From an uncultured Pelagibacteraceae bacterium (lineage in GTDB: Bacteria; Pseudomonadota; Alphaproteobacteria; Pelagibacterales; Pelagibacteraceae), in NCBI GenBank assembly GCA_902622795.1, contig CACNRD010000004.1:16256-80255 (forward strand): a stretch of DNA of 64,000 nucleotides, in the 5' to 3' direction. The notes under the pieces were generated by a model. That model saw only the letters and a program-made list of their open reading frames with translations, ran no database searches and had not been told where the DNA came from. The position numbers and the translations under genes were made by a program. Shown here piece by piece: positions 16,385 to 24,399 of the stretch (positions are counted from its first letter, which is position 1; each line of letters begins with the position of its first letter).

Positions 16385-17435
16385 CGCCGCCCTCAACCAC
16401 TGCTCTTAAAAGGTCTGATTGTGTTATCACTCCTACTGACTTTTTGTTTTCATCTTTAACAACCAAGGGTTTTTGTTTTGATTTTGAGATTTCTATCAGC
16501 CTACTTAATAGATCATGTTCATGAACAGTTTCTAAATCATCAGATAAAGCACTATTTTTTTTCTCATAATCTTGAATTGTTTGCATAATAGATTTAGCTT
16601 GAACCACTTTAAGTCTCGATATTCCTTTTACAAAATCTGCAACATAATCATCTGCTGGACTAACAACTATTTGCTCTGGGGTGCCAATTTGAATAACTTT
16701 ACCATCTCTCATTATAGCAATTCGATGACCTACCCTTACTGCTTCATCTAAATCATGAGTAATAAATACTGTAGTTTTTTTCATTTGTTTGGAAAGTTTA
16801 ATAAACTCTGTTTGTAATTGTCTTCTAATTAATGGATCTAAAGCGCTAAAAGGTTCATCCATTAGAAGAAATTCAGGATCAGCAGCTAATGCTCTTGCTA
16901 ACCCAACCCTTTGCTGCATACCTCCTGATAATTCATGTGCGAATTTATTTCCCCATCCTTGTAATTCAACTATGTCTAAAATTTTATTTGCAGCATCTAA
17001 TCGATCATTTTTGCTAACTCCTCTAATCTCTAGTGGCATAGCAATATTATCAACTACTGATCTATGAGGCATTAATGCAAAGTTTTGAAATACCATACCT
17101 ATCTTTTTATTTCTTAACTCTTGTAAATTTTCACGATCAAGCTTCATTACATCTTGATCATTAATTAAAATTTTTCCTGAAGTTGGTTCTAAAAGTCTGT
17201 TAATGTGTCTAACTAAAGTTGATTTTCCACTTCCAGATAAGCCCATTACACAGAAAATTTCTCCTTGCTTAACATCAAAAGAAACATCTGATACACCAAT
17301 TACTGAATTATATTTTTCTAGGGCTTCATTTTTTGAAATACCATGATTTTGAATTGCATCTAAAGCTTCACTCGAGTTATTTCCAAATACCTTCCAAACA
17401 TTTTCAATTTTTATCGCTGAACTTAATGATCCCAT
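16374..17435 (-). CDS. proV: Glycine betaine/proline-type ABC ATPase with CBS domains
   Basis: 353 aa. ProV-type features: Walker A GLSGSGKST (~70), Q-loop MVFQNFALMPHRSVVDNIAMPLE, signature LSGGMQQRVGLARAL, and Walker B FLLMDEPFSALDPLIR. The N-terminus has the ProV-specific insertion (AIQNHGISKNEALEKYNSVIGV). A C-terminal CBS-like region ends KSVGVITQSDLLRAVVEGG; in OpuA and ProV relatives this senses ionic strength. A long hairpin separates it from proX upstream. Confidence 0.94.
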   Translation of the reverse strand: MGSLSSAIKIENVWKVFGNNSSEALDAIQNHGISKNEALEKYNSVIGVSDVSFDVKQGEIFCVMGLSGSGKSTLVRHINRLLEPTSGKILINDQDVMKLDRENLQELRNKKIGMVFQNFALMPHRSVVDNIAMPLEIRGVSKNDRLDAANKILDIVELQGWGNKFAHELSGGMQQRVGLARALAADPEFLLMDEPFSALDPLIRRQLQTEFIKLSKQMKKTTVFITHDLDEAVRVGHRIAIMRDGKVIQIGTPEQIVVSPADDYVADFVKGISRLKVVQAKSIMQTIQDYEKKNSALSDDLETVHEHDLLSRLIEISKSKQKPLVVKDENKKSVGVITQSDLLRAVVEGGDGE

Positions 17436-17457
17436 GTCTTTTTGTATTATAGGTAGG

Positions 17458-17488
17458 TATACTCGGCAATATTTTATTGCCGAGTATA
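17458..17488 (-). terminator. 14-bp perfect hairpin between proX and proV
   Basis: TATACTCGGCAATA and TATTGCCGAGTATA pair perfectly around a 3-nt loop. No T-tract follows on the minus strand, so it is probably an mRNA-stabilising or processing hairpin, or a Rho-dependent attenuator, that keeps proX mRNA more abundant than proVW mRNA. Confidence 0.75.
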
Positions 17489-17503
17489 AGTAGATTTCTT
17501 AAA

Positions 17504-18466
17504 TTAAAGCCCTAACCAACCATCAACAGTTGATTTATTTGCATCCATCCAAGCTCTTGCAACGTCAGCTGGAGCTTTTTTCTCCACTGATATTGCATAA
17601 GCCATTGATGAAACATCATCTGCAGTTAATTGAAAGTTCTTAAAGAATTCAACAATTGCAGGAGATTTACTTTCTAGAGAAGTTCCCCAACCAATTTGAA
17701 TTTGTTTAAGTGCATCTTTTGAAGCTACATAAGATTTTTTGTACCAATCAGCATCTTCTTTAGGTTGAACCATTTTGTATTTAGCTGGATCAAATTTTGG
17801 TTCTTCCAACATAACTACATCAGCCATACCCCAAATTGCATGTGGCTTGTAACAATAAAATGCATATCCCTCACCTTTTTTAATAGAATCTAAAACTCTT
17901 GCATTCTTTACCGCTTCAGCTGCTCTTATTGGTTCAATACCTGCATCATATAAACCATAATCTCTTAATTTAACTTGGTTTACGTTTGCTGATGCCCAAC
18001 CATCTGCACCAATCCAGAACTCACCTTTACCATTGCCATCACTATCCATAGCTTTAACAACTTCAGGTCTACCCAGATCTTCAATTGCGGTAATATTCAT
18101 TTTTTTTGCAAACTTCTGTGAAACACAATAACCTTGGTTTCCTTCATAAGGCTTGCTACTTAACTTTAAAGTACCTTTGGGAACTAAGTCATTAGTATAA
18201 GCCTGTTGGTTTGGTAACCATATATCAGGATGAACTTCAATTTCTCCTTTACTTCTATCAATTGCTCCATAAATAGCAGTATTGTTTCCTGGAACAAGTT
18301 CAGCTTCACCGCCCATCTTGTCTGTAACAACTGCTGCTAATAAATTTGCAATTGCTGTTGCACCTGTCCAACCTGGATCTCCAATTTTTACCTTTTCTGC
18401 AAATGATGAAACAATTGCAAAAAGAGAAATTAATCCAGCTACAAGTGTAGTTTTAATTATTTTCAT
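17504..18466 (-). CDS. proX: Glycine betaine-type ABC transporter, periplasmic binding protein
   Basis: The ATG at 18466 (MKIIKTTLVAGLISLFAIVSSFA) gives a proper signal peptide and is preceded by AGGGGA; the track's upstream Met at 18493 has neither. The mature protein (~300 aa) belongs to the OpuAC/ProX family: KIGDPGWTGATAIANLLAAV at its N-terminus, and aromatic-rich positions such as GEFWIGADGWASAN and YCYKPHAIWGMADVV that could cage a quaternary amine. It delivers betaine-like ligands to ProVW. Glycine betaine is the family default; DMSP or another osmolyte may also bind. Confidence 0.93.
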   Translation of the reverse strand: MKIIKTTLVAGLISLFAIVSSFAEKVKIGDPGWTGATAIANLLAAVVTDKMGGEAELVPGNNTAIYGAIDRSKGEIEVHPDIWLPNQQAYTNDLVPKGTLKLSSKPYEGNQGYCVSQKFAKKMNITAIEDLGRPEVVKAMDSDGNGKGEFWIGADGWASANVNQVKLRDYGLYDAGIEPIRAAEAVKNARVLDSIKKGEGYAFYCYKPHAIWGMADVVMLEEPKFDPAKYKMVQPKEDADWYKKSYVASKDALKQIQIGWGTSLESKSPAIVEFFKNFQLTADDVSSMAYAISVEKKAPADVARAWMDANKSTVDGWLGL

Positions 18467-18493
18467 ATTTTCCCCTATATTTAATTTAGTCAA

Positions 18494-18589
18494 GTTAACT
18501 AAATTAAGAAAGACGAGTCAAAGAAAATGCTTGTTCATTTTGGGTTAACTGGATTGCATTTATTGCAAATGTAGTCTTTTAAAATTTTT
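18494..18589. other. proX upstream region
   Basis: First part of the 357-bp stretch between proX and the VOC gene. It holds two GTTAAC sequences and a small TTGCA-TTTAT-TGCAA hairpin (18554-18568), and presumably the proX promoter. I could not identify convincing -35/-10 elements. The remaining part up to 18850 holds the broken small gene listed next and an AGAGT/ACTCT hairpin after the VOC gene stop. Confidence 0.4.
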
Positions 18590-18716
18590 TTAATCTTTTA
18601 AGTTTAACAATTGATCTAAAGCTTTATGCTTTTTAAACTCCTGTAAAAATTTAGATAGGCTGGCTAATTTCTTTTTTGCGAAAGGTTTCGTAATTTCCTT
18701 AATTTTTTTTTGTCAT
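18590..18716 (-). pseudogene. Small basic-protein gene with a +1 shift in an A9 run (frameshifted or slippage-dependent)
   Basis: On the minus strand, GGAAGA precedes an ATG at 18716. Read in frame it stops after MTKKN. One base less in the run of nine A gives an open frame to 18590: MTKKIKEITKPFAKKKLASL, ending HKALDQLLNLKD, about 41 aa and lysine-rich. The good ribosome-binding site and the amino-acid composition of the shifted frame suggest a real gene that is frameshifted, mis-sequenced, or expressed by polymerase slippage on the homopolymer. I do not recognise the product. It sits upstream of proX on the same strand. Confidence 0.45.
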
Positions 18717-18850
18717 GTATTCTTCCAAACACTATCCCAATTACTCCCCCTGTTTAGTATTGTGTGTTAAATAATGAGCTCCAATAGTTGAAATAATTAA
18801 ATGAAACAGAGTTTCACTCTAAGAATCCAGATTTTTTTTCATTTAAGAAA

Positions 18851-19261
18851 TTATTCTGAATTTGCTGTAAGTGTTTTAATTTCTAAAATATTTTCGTTAG
18901 GATCTTTAACAAAGAAAGTTTCTTGCTCATATTTAGTGCCTTTAAATCTCAAATAAGGCTCATCATAATATTTTGTACCACTATCTTTTAATCTTTGCTT
19001 TAAACCATCAAAATCTTTTCTAGACAAATGAACTCCAAAATGAGGTACTGACACATTTCCCATATCAACATCATGTCTCTCGCTATCCAGTTTATGCTCA
19101 CTTTTATGGAGAGTTAATTCATTTCCCCAAAAATCAACATCAGCCCATTCTTGAGCTGAGTTATCCAATCTACATCCTAAAGTTTCACTATAAAATTTTT
19201 TTGCTATCTCTAAATCTCCACATGGAATTGCCAAGTGAAAACAGTTAGTATTTTTGTACAT
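18851..19261 (-). CDS. Glyoxalase/bleomycin-resistance (VOC) family protein
   Basis: 136 aa, the usual size for a two-module VOC protein. The N-terminal FHLAIPCGDLEIAKKFYSETLGC is the canonical VOC start with its first metal-ligand histidine. The middle VPHFGVHL and the C-terminal DPNENILEIKTL give the further His and Glu ligands. Such proteins act as metal-dependent isomerases, dioxygenases or binding proteins. Substrate unknown; the neighbours (betaine transporter, cysteine synthesis) do not indicate one. Confidence 0.85.
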   Translation of the reverse strand: MYKNTNCFHLAIPCGDLEIAKKFYSETLGCRLDNSAQEWADVDFWGNELTLHKSEHKLDSERHDVDMGNVSVPHFGVHLSRKDFDGLKQRLKDSGTKYYDEPYLRFKGTKYEQETFFVKDPNENILEIKTLTANSE

Positions 19262-19329
19262 AAATTATCCTTTAATTACTAAATATAATCATTATATAAC
19301 CTGTAATTTTAAATTCAACTAGCATAAAT

Positions 19330-19908
19330 ATGAATGATTTTTTACAATCAATAATTGACCGAGATCCTGCTGCTAAGTCAAAATTAAGTTTAATTTTAAC
19401 TTACCCAGGTGTTAAAGCAGTTTTTTTTCATAGGATTGCAAATTTTTTTTCTACAGCAAAATTTGATTTAATTGCAAGAATCATCTCTCAATTTTCAAGA
19501 TTTTTGACCGGTATTGAAATTCATCCTAAAGCAAAAATAGGAAAAAATTTATTTATTGATCACGGTATGGGGGTTGTTATTGGAGAAACCTCGGAAATTG
19601 GAGACAATGTCACTATTTATCATATGGTAACTTTAGGAGGAATAGCTCCTAGCATAAATTCAGACAATCAAAGAAATGTTAAACGCCATCCGACAATTGA
19701 AAATGAAGTTGTTATTGGTTCAGGTGCTCAAGTATTAGGACCAGTGACTGTTGGATGTTGTGCAAAAATTGGAGCTAATGCTGTAATTACAAAAGATGTT
19801 CCAGAAAAAGCTGTAATGGTTGGTATACCTGCTAAAAATGTTGGTATCGCTGATAGCGAATTTAAACCATATGGTATTACTCCTGATAGTGATAAAAAAT
19901 CAGACTAA
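19330..19908 (+). CDS. cysE: Serine O-acetyltransferase
   Basis: 192 aa, the short form of CysE. Left-handed beta-helix hexapeptides run from [19 protein letters not shown] onward. The catalytic His lies in [22 protein letters not shown], and the characteristic LGG loop appears in HMVTLGG. It acetylates L-serine for cysteine synthesis. Its TAA overlaps the cysK ATG by 1 nt (TAATG), so the two enzymes of the pathway are translationally coupled. Such short CysE forms may be less sensitive to cysteine feedback; that is inference. Confidence 0.94.
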   Translation: MNDFLQSIIDRDPAAKSKLSLILTYPGVKAVFFHRIANFFSTAKFDLIARIISQFSRFLTGIEIHPKAKIGKNLFIDHGMGVVIGETSEIGDNVTIYHMVTLGGIAPSINSDNQRNVKRHPTIENEVVIGSGAQVLGPVTVGCCAKIGANAVITKDVPEKAVMVGIPAKNVGIADSEFKPYGITPDSDKKSD

Positions 19909-20909
19909 TGAATGATTTACAAAATGATTTTATTTCAGGAATTGGAAATACTCCTTTAATAAAATTAAGAGCAGCCTCTGAAATTACAGGGTGTAATATT
20001 TTTGGAAAAGCTGAGTTTTTAAATCCTGGAGGTTCTGTCAAAGATAGAGCAGCTCTTGCTTTAATTAAAGATGCTCAAGAAAAAAAATTGATTGCTAAAG
20101 GTGGAACAGTTGTTGAGGGAACTGCTGGTAACACAGGGATTGGACTGGGTCTGTTAGGAAATTCACTGGGTTATAAAACAATCATTGTAATGAATGATAA
20201 TCAAACCCAAGAAAAAAAAGACCTTTTAAGAAATTTAGGTGCAGAATTAAAATTAGTTCCAGCTAAACCTTATAAAGATGATAATAATTTTGTTAAAGTA
20301 GCAGCAAGGTTAGCTGACGAACTAAGACCTTCAAATAATAATGGAGTAATTTGGGCTAACCAATTTGATAATGTAGCAAATGCTAAAGGTCATTATGAAG
20401 GAACTGGTAAAGAAATTTGGGATCAAACTAAAGGTAAAGTTGATGGATTTGTGTGTTCATCTGGAACTGGTGGAACAATTTCAGGTGTTAGTAATGCTCT
20501 TAAAGAAAAAAATAAAGATATAAAAATTTTCCTTTCTGATCCAAAAGGTTCTGCTCTTTATAATTATATAAAGAACGGTGAGTTAAAATCTGAGGGTGGC
20601 TCTATAACAGAAGGTATAGGATCTAGTAGAATAACAGCAAACTTTAAAGATGCTAAAATTGATGACGCATATTCAATTGATGACAAAGAGGCATTACCAA
20701 TTCTGTATGATTTAATTCAAAATGAAGGATTGAGCTTAGGTACTAGCTGTGGAATTAATATTGCAGGAGCTATTAAAATGGGCAAAGAACTTGGTCCTGG
20801 CAAAACAATTGTTACTATTCTTTGTGATAGAAGCGATAAATATGCTACCAAAATGTTCAATAAAAAGTTTTTAGAAGAAAAAGGATTACCAGTACCTAGT
20901 TGGTTTTAA
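19908..20909 (+). CDS. cysK: Cysteine synthase (O-acetylserine sulfhydrylase)
   Basis: 333 aa PLP enzyme of fold type II. The Schiff-base lysine lies in NPGGSVKDRAAL (~residue 42). The substrate loop GTAGNTGIG (~70) and the PLP-phosphate loop SSGTGGTISG (~180) are intact. It combines O-acetylserine with sulfide to make cysteine. It follows cysE directly and ends in a 4-nt overlap with the convergent membrane-protein gene. The C-terminus is slightly longer than in typical CysK. Confidence 0.94.
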   Translation: MNDLQNDFISGIGNTPLIKLRAASEITGCNIFGKAEFLNPGGSVKDRAALALIKDAQEKKLIAKGGTVVEGTAGNTGIGLGLLGNSLGYKTIIVMNDNQTQEKKDLLRNLGAELKLVPAKPYKDDNNFVKVAARLADELRPSNNNGVIWANQFDNVANAKGHYEGTGKEIWDQTKGKVDGFVCSSGTGGTISGVSNALKEKNKDIKIFLSDPKGSALYNYIKNGELKSEGGSITEGIGSSRITANFKDAKIDDAYSIDDKEALPILYDLIQNEGLSLGTSCGINIAGAIKMGKELGPGKTIVTILCDRSDKYATKMFNKKFLEEKGLPVPSWF

Positions 20910-21322
20910 ATATAAATCTTGTCAGCTAATCCGTAACAAAGAACACCACTTAATATTGTTAATACTAATGGAGCATAAATTGCTTCATCTGAAGTTTTAT
21001 CAGTATGACCTAGTTTATTTATTTTTGTGCTATAAAAACCAACAATAAATGCACATAAGTTTTGTAAGAAAATTACATTAAAGAAACCCCAAGTTGCTTC
21101 TAAACCGTTAGGTCTTATAAAGCCCACATAGATTGCCATTAATGTTGAGCCAATAAATATAGATCCGAAAAATCTAACTACACCAGCGCCTGTAGCATCC
21201 ATCCCATATTGATTTAAAAAAGATTGAGTTTGAAACACACATCTAAATCCATAATAAGCAAAGCCTATAAAATGAATTAAAAAAAGGATTAAATAAAAAA
21301 CTCCATTAAATTTTTCAATCAT
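20906..21322 (-). CDS. Four-helix membrane protein of unknown function
   Basis: 138 aa with four hydrophobic segments (about residues 5-24, 44-63, 76-95 and 114-134) and few charged residues between them. The pattern (FRCVFQTQSFLNQYGMD...GAGVVRFFGS) loosely resembles DUF4345-type proteins; I am not sure of that. It has its own promoter region upstream at 21323-21517, divergent from the small-gene operon. Confidence 0.65.
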   Translation of the reverse strand: MIEKFNGVFYLILFLIHFIGFAYYGFRCVFQTQSFLNQYGMDATGAGVVRFFGSIFIGSTLMAIYVGFIRPNGLEATWGFFNVIFLQNLCAFIVGFYSTKINKLGHTDKTSDEAIYAPLVLTILSGVLCYGLADKIYI

Positions 21323-21423
21323 AGTTAAACAATATCAAAAATAAATTTTGAATACACTTTATTTATTAAATAAATAAATCACATTTCAATTGTAAGTTGA
21401 TGTAGGTTTTGCATATTTGATAT

Positions 21424-21457
21424 ACACATTTGACGCATGACGTTTTAATGAATGTGT
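21424..21457. promoter_or_regulatory. 7-bp inverted repeat with inner TGACG repeats upstream of the small-gene operon
   Basis: ACACATT and AATGTGT are exact reverse complements 20 nt apart, and the spacer holds TGACGCATGACG (a direct repeat of TGACG). It lies 60 nt before the first operon gene in a 195-bp divergent spacer. It may be a binding site for a regulator of the ten-gene block. Only the symmetry is seen. Confidence 0.4.
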
Positions 21458-21517
21458 AACACTATGTCATTGAAGATAGCATAAATTTTTAACTCATAAC
21501 AAACTAGAGGAATATTT

Positions 21518-21901
21518 ATGGAAGCAAAAGATGTTGTAAAAAAAGCCTATGAGGCATTTGGTAAAGGTGACATGGAAACTATGTTTAATGACTTAGTACA
21601 TGATGAGTGTATTTGGACCTTTCCAGGTGAAGTAGGTAAACACCCTCTATCAGGAGTCCATAAAGGTAAACAAGCTATGATGGAAACTTTTCAAAAAATT
21701 CCTGCAGCATGGGATAATTTTCAAGTTATTCCAGGTGAAATGATTTCTGAAGGTAACAAGGTATTTGTTAAGTGTACAGGAAAAGCAAGCGGAATGGATA
21801 CAATGTTTGGACATTTTTTTGAAGTTGCAGACAACGGCAAAATATCTTCAATGACAACATACGATGATACATTGAGTATGTTTAATGCAATGAAAAAATA
21901 G
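21518..21901 (+). CDS. SnoaL/NTF2-like protein
   Basis: 127 aa. VKKAYEAFGKGDMETMFNDLVHDECIWTFPG is the standard first helix pair and strand of the NTF2-like/SnoaL fold. GVHKGKQAMMETFQKI and DTMFGHFFEVADNGKISSMTTYDD complete it. Such proteins form a cone-shaped pocket and act as isomerases, hydrolases or ligand binders, usually as dimers. It is the first gene of the tight small-gene run (gap of 11 nt to the next) and has a good GAGGAA ribosome-binding site. The ligand is unknown; a second, shorter NTF2-like gene lies at the end of the block (23706). Confidence 0.8.
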   Translation: MEAKDVVKKAYEAFGKGDMETMFNDLVHDECIWTFPGEVGKHPLSGVHKGKQAMMETFQKIPAAWDNFQVIPGEMISEGNKVFVKCTGKASGMDTMFGHFFEVADNGKISSMTTYDDTLSMFNAMKK

Positions 21902-21912
21902 GAGAAAAATAA

Positions 21913-22386
21913 ATGAAAAAAATACTATTAACTTTAATATTTACATGTTTAACAACTTACTCATTAGCTGATACAGGTAAATTTAATGCCTCTGGAGCAG
22001 GATCTTGGGCAATGAATATTATGAATGCTGGTAACGGAAATATGAGTATTACTTATGATGGTAATGCTGGACTTTCAGATAAAGAAGGAAGCATTTTTGA
22101 TAAATCTACAATGCACTGTATTGGAGGATTAACTTTAGTTGCAGGTAAATTTGATGACGAAACAGGTATGTGTACTTTTTACTTAATGGATGGTGAAAAG
22201 GTTTTCATTAACTACAAAGGTAAAGGAACTGGAGGCCAAGGTGGATCTGGAGAGTTTGTAATTGTTGGTGGAACTGGGAAATATGAAAAAATTTCTGGAA
22301 CAGGTTTCTCTAGTAGACAAAATTTAAAAGGTAAAGCTGGAATGGCTCATTCATTAAATCAAATGAGTGGAAATTTTACTTATTAA
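21913..22386 (+). CDS. Secreted beta-barrel-like protein of unknown function
   Basis: 157 aa with a signal peptide (MKKILLTLIFTCLTTYSLA). The mature part is glycine-rich with alternating strands, notably GKGTGGQGGSGEFVIVGGTGKYEKISGTG. That pattern recalls the allene-oxide-cyclase/dirigent type of small beta-barrel (GGTGxxxxxxGxG). Two cysteines (MHCIGG and GMCTFYLM) could form a disulfide in the periplasm. It is the second gene of the operon, ribosome-binding site AGGAG. No function assigned. Confidence 0.7.
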   Translation: MKKILLTLIFTCLTTYSLADTGKFNASGAGSWAMNIMNAGNGNMSITYDGNAGLSDKEGSIFDKSTMHCIGGLTLVAGKFDDETGMCTFYLMDGEKVFINYKGKGTGGQGGSGEFVIVGGTGKYEKISGTGFSSRQNLKGKAGMAHSLNQMSGNFTY

Positions 22387-22408
22387 TTAAAAAACAAGGA
22401 GATAAATA

Positions 22409-22786
22409 ATGAGAAAAACGACATTGGTACTACTATTTAGTGTTCTTATTTCATCAACTGCAATTGCAGGGATGTCAGATAGCGATAAATCTAAAGCTTG
22501 GGAATGCAGTGGGATTTATATGGCTAATTACTTTTTGCCATCTGGTGAAACTTTTGAATACAGTATGAAAGAAAAATCAATGGCATCTGTTAAGGTTCTT
22601 AAATCATATGCTTTAGAAATAGGAATTCCTGAAAAGGAATGGGACGATGGAGTTAATAAAGCTGTCGATAAGTTTTATGGCTCAAAATATGATGAAGCAA
22701 AAACAGAAGCTTGTCATACTTTTGTGAACTCAGCTGTTCCAGACGGTGAAGAACGAGTAAAAAAAGTAGTGCAGACTTTATATTAA
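22409..22786 (+). CDS. Small secreted helical protein of unknown function
   Basis: 125 aa with a signal peptide (MRKTTLVLLFSVLISSTAIAG). The mature part is helical and charged, with two cysteines (WECSGIY and EACHTFVN) likely to form a disulfide. No family recognised. It is tightly placed in the operon (22 nt after the previous gene, 19 nt before the next), with an AAGGAG ribosome-binding site. Confidence 0.65.
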   Translation: MRKTTLVLLFSVLISSTAIAGMSDSDKSKAWECSGIYMANYFLPSGETFEYSMKEKSMASVKVLKSYALEIGIPEKEWDDGVNKAVDKFYGSKYDEAKTEACHTFVNSAVPDGEERVKKVVQTLY

Positions 22787-22805
22787 ATTTACGAAAGGGA
22801 AAAAA

Positions 22806-23096
22806 ATGGAAAAAGAAATGTTAGCATTAGTAAATTTCAAAGAAGGTAAAATGGAAACCTTTATGGGATGGATGCAGTCTGATGAAGGTATGGGTGTCAG
22901 AAAAAGTGTTGCCTATCCAGAAAAAACTATTGGGGCAATGAAACCAGATAAAACAGGTATGTTGTTTAAAGTTTCAGTTCATAATGAACCTGGAATGAAA
23001 GAATTTGTATCTGGGAAGCATCCTACTGCAAAAGCGATTTATGAAGAATGTATAGAAAGTGCTCAGCTTTGGGAAATGTCAGAGATAAGTCTTTAA
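22806..23096 (+). CDS. Small protein, possibly a dimeric alpha-beta barrel
   Basis: 96 aa, no signal peptide. It opens with a strand (MLALVNFKEGKMETFMGWMQSDEG) followed by a helix and then MLFKVSVHNEPGMKEFVSG, a layout like ferredoxin-like dimeric alpha-beta-barrel proteins. It is methionine-rich. No named family recognised. Next to a similar-sized protein at 23115 and DUF1330 at 23413, which may share the fold. Confidence 0.6.
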   Translation: MEKEMLALVNFKEGKMETFMGWMQSDEGMGVRKSVAYPEKTIGAMKPDKTGMLFKVSVHNEPGMKEFVSGKHPTAKAIYEECIESAQLWEMSEISL

Positions 23097-23114
23097 TTTA
23101 AAAAAGGAGAAAAA

Positions 23115-23402
23115 GTGAAAAACTATATAGTAACTCATACATTTAAGTCTAAAGAGGCTAAGGCTAAAATGATGGAAGTCGTTGGTTCAATGTCTAAGGA
23201 GGATATGGTTAAATCAATGTCTGGAGAAAATGCAAAGTGTCAAATGAGTTGGAATACTCCAGGTGATAATTTAACTATGTTTTGTTGGTGGAAAGGTAAC
23301 GATACTGAATCAATCAACAAACAATTAACACCTATGAATGATTTCTTTGAACCTCACAAATTTGCCGAGTGTACAGACGATATTATAGATTTTAATGCTT
23401 AA
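23115..23402 (+). CDS. Small protein, possibly a dimeric alpha-beta barrel (GTG start)
   Basis: 95 aa. The start is GTG with AAAGGAG about 6 nt upstream. It reads IVTHTFKSKEAKAKMMEVVG, then NLTMFCWWKGNDTESINKQL, consistent with a small ferredoxin-like fold. It resembles small DUF4242/DUF3303-like proteins only vaguely. Part of the operon; function unknown. Confidence 0.6.
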   Translation: MKNYIVTHTFKSKEAKAKMMEVVGSMSKEDMVKSMSGENAKCQMSWNTPGDNLTMFCWWKGNDTESINKQLTPMNDFFEPHKFAECTDDIIDFNA

Positions 23403-23412
23403 TTAAAAAAAA

Positions 23413-23703
23413 ATGCAGGCTGGCTATGCTATTTTTAACATAGAGGTAACTAATCCAGAAGATTATAAAGAATATGTTGAAAAAGTTAAACCTATTGCAG
23501 AAAAATTTGGTGGTGATTACATAATTAGGGGTGGTACAAACCAAATCATAGAAGGAACTTGGCAATATAGCAGAACTGTTGTAATAAAGTTTCCTTCCTA
23601 TGAAAAAGCATTGGAATGGTACAATTCGGAAGAATATCAACCAATAAAAAAAATCCGATTAGTGAATGCAAATACTAATGGGATAATAATACAAGGAGCA
23701 TAA
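23413..23703 (+). CDS. DUF1330 family protein
   Basis: 96 aa. The sequence GYAIFNIEVTNPEDYKEYVEKVKPIAEKFGG, the RGG step and FPSYEKALEWYNSEEYQPIKKIR match the DUF1330 dimeric alpha-beta-barrel family almost end to end. No classical ribosome-binding site is seen (A-rich leader after a 10-nt gap), so it may be coupled to the preceding gene. DUF1330 proteins are uncharacterised small-ligand or radical-handling folds. Confidence 0.85.
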   Translation: MQAGYAIFNIEVTNPEDYKEYVEKVKPIAEKFGGDYIIRGGTNQIIEGTWQYSRTVVIKFPSYEKALEWYNSEEYQPIKKIRLVNANTNGIIIQGA

Positions 23704-23705
23704 AA

Positions 23706-24026
23706 ATGTCGATATTAGAAAAATATAGCGCTGCTTTAAAAAACAAAGATGAAAAAGCAATGAATGAACTTTTGCATGATGATTTTAAATTTACAATGCA
23801 CAAGTCAGGAAATGTTTTAACTAAAAGTGACGTAATGAAATGGGCTATGAGCGGTGACATTAATCAAGATAAAGTAAGAATAGTTTACGAAAATGATGAA
23901 GTAGGAGTTCATCATGCTTTTGTAACATTTAATGATGGTAATGTTGAAGCTGTAATGGCTGTTTACAAATATAAAGATGGAAAAATAGCAAGCTTGGAGA
24001 CAGGCGCTACTCCAATACCTAAATAA
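23706..24026 (+). CDS. Second NTF2-like protein of the block
   Basis: 106 aa. LEKYSAALKNKDEKAMNELLHDDFKFTMHKSGNVLTKSDVMKWA is the front half of an NTF2-like fold, and GNVEAVMAVYKYKDGKIASLETG the back half. It begins 2 nt after DUF1330, preceded by AAGGAGC. It probably pairs structurally with, or duplicates, the protein at 21518. Ligand unknown. Confidence 0.75.
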   Translation: MSILEKYSAALKNKDEKAMNELLHDDFKFTMHKSGNVLTKSDVMKWAMSGDINQDKVRIVYENDEVGVHHAFVTFNDGNVEAVMAVYKYKDGKIASLETGATPIPK

Positions 24027-24037
24027 TTATATAAATT

Positions 24038-24077
24038 TAGCGAGATATCATTTAAAGTCATAAAATGAGTCTCGCTA
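24038..24077 (+). promoter_or_regulatory. 8-bp hairpin enclosing the first SMR start codon
   Basis: TAGCGAGA (24038-24045) and TCTCGCTA (24070-24077) are exact reverse complements. The 24-nt loop carries the translation start of the first SMR gene (ATG at 24065), and the right arm lies within its first codons. Such a hairpin could modulate translation. No known riboswitch structure was recognised. Confidence 0.45.
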
Positions 24078-24397
24078 CTTCCTACTTATTTCTAGGAATT
24101 GCTGTTTTCCTGGGTGTAACTTCGAATAGTTTTGCAAAAAGTGCTGAGGGTTTTACCCTTTTCATACCGAGTTTAATTACTGCAATCACTATAGTCTTGT
24201 GTATGTATGCACTCTCTTTAGTTATGAAAAATATACCAATGGGTATAACTTATGCGTCATTTGCAGGACTGACTATTATAGCAACTGTTGTTGTTGGTGT
24301 TATTAGATTTAACCAAGTACCAAATTTATATTCACTAATTGGCTTAGCTTTTATAATCACTGGTGTATTAATGGTAAACTTATTAGGAAAAAATTAA
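24065..24397 (+). CDS. SMR-family membrane protein lacking the essential glutamate (first of pair)
   Basis: 110 aa, four hydrophobic helices, and SMR hallmarks such as SFAKSAEGFT (EmrE LMKFSEGFT), MGITYASFAGL (EmrE TGIAYAIWSGV) and ITGVLMVNLLG. Aligned on the KxxEGF motif, EmrE Glu14, needed for proton and substrate binding, is Gly17 here (VFLGVTSNSF). The equivalent of EmrE Trp63 is Phe. It is therefore unlikely to be an ordinary proton/drug antiporter. It may act as a heterodimer with the similar protein at 24630, or as a flippase-type SMR relative. It precedes DUF2798 by 2 nt. Confidence 0.85.
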   Translation: MSLATSYLFLGIAVFLGVTSNSFAKSAEGFTLFIPSLITAITIVLCMYALSLVMKNIPMGITYASFAGLTIIATVVVGVIRFNQVPNLYSLIGLAFIITGVLMVNLLGKN

Positions 24398-24399
24398 TT

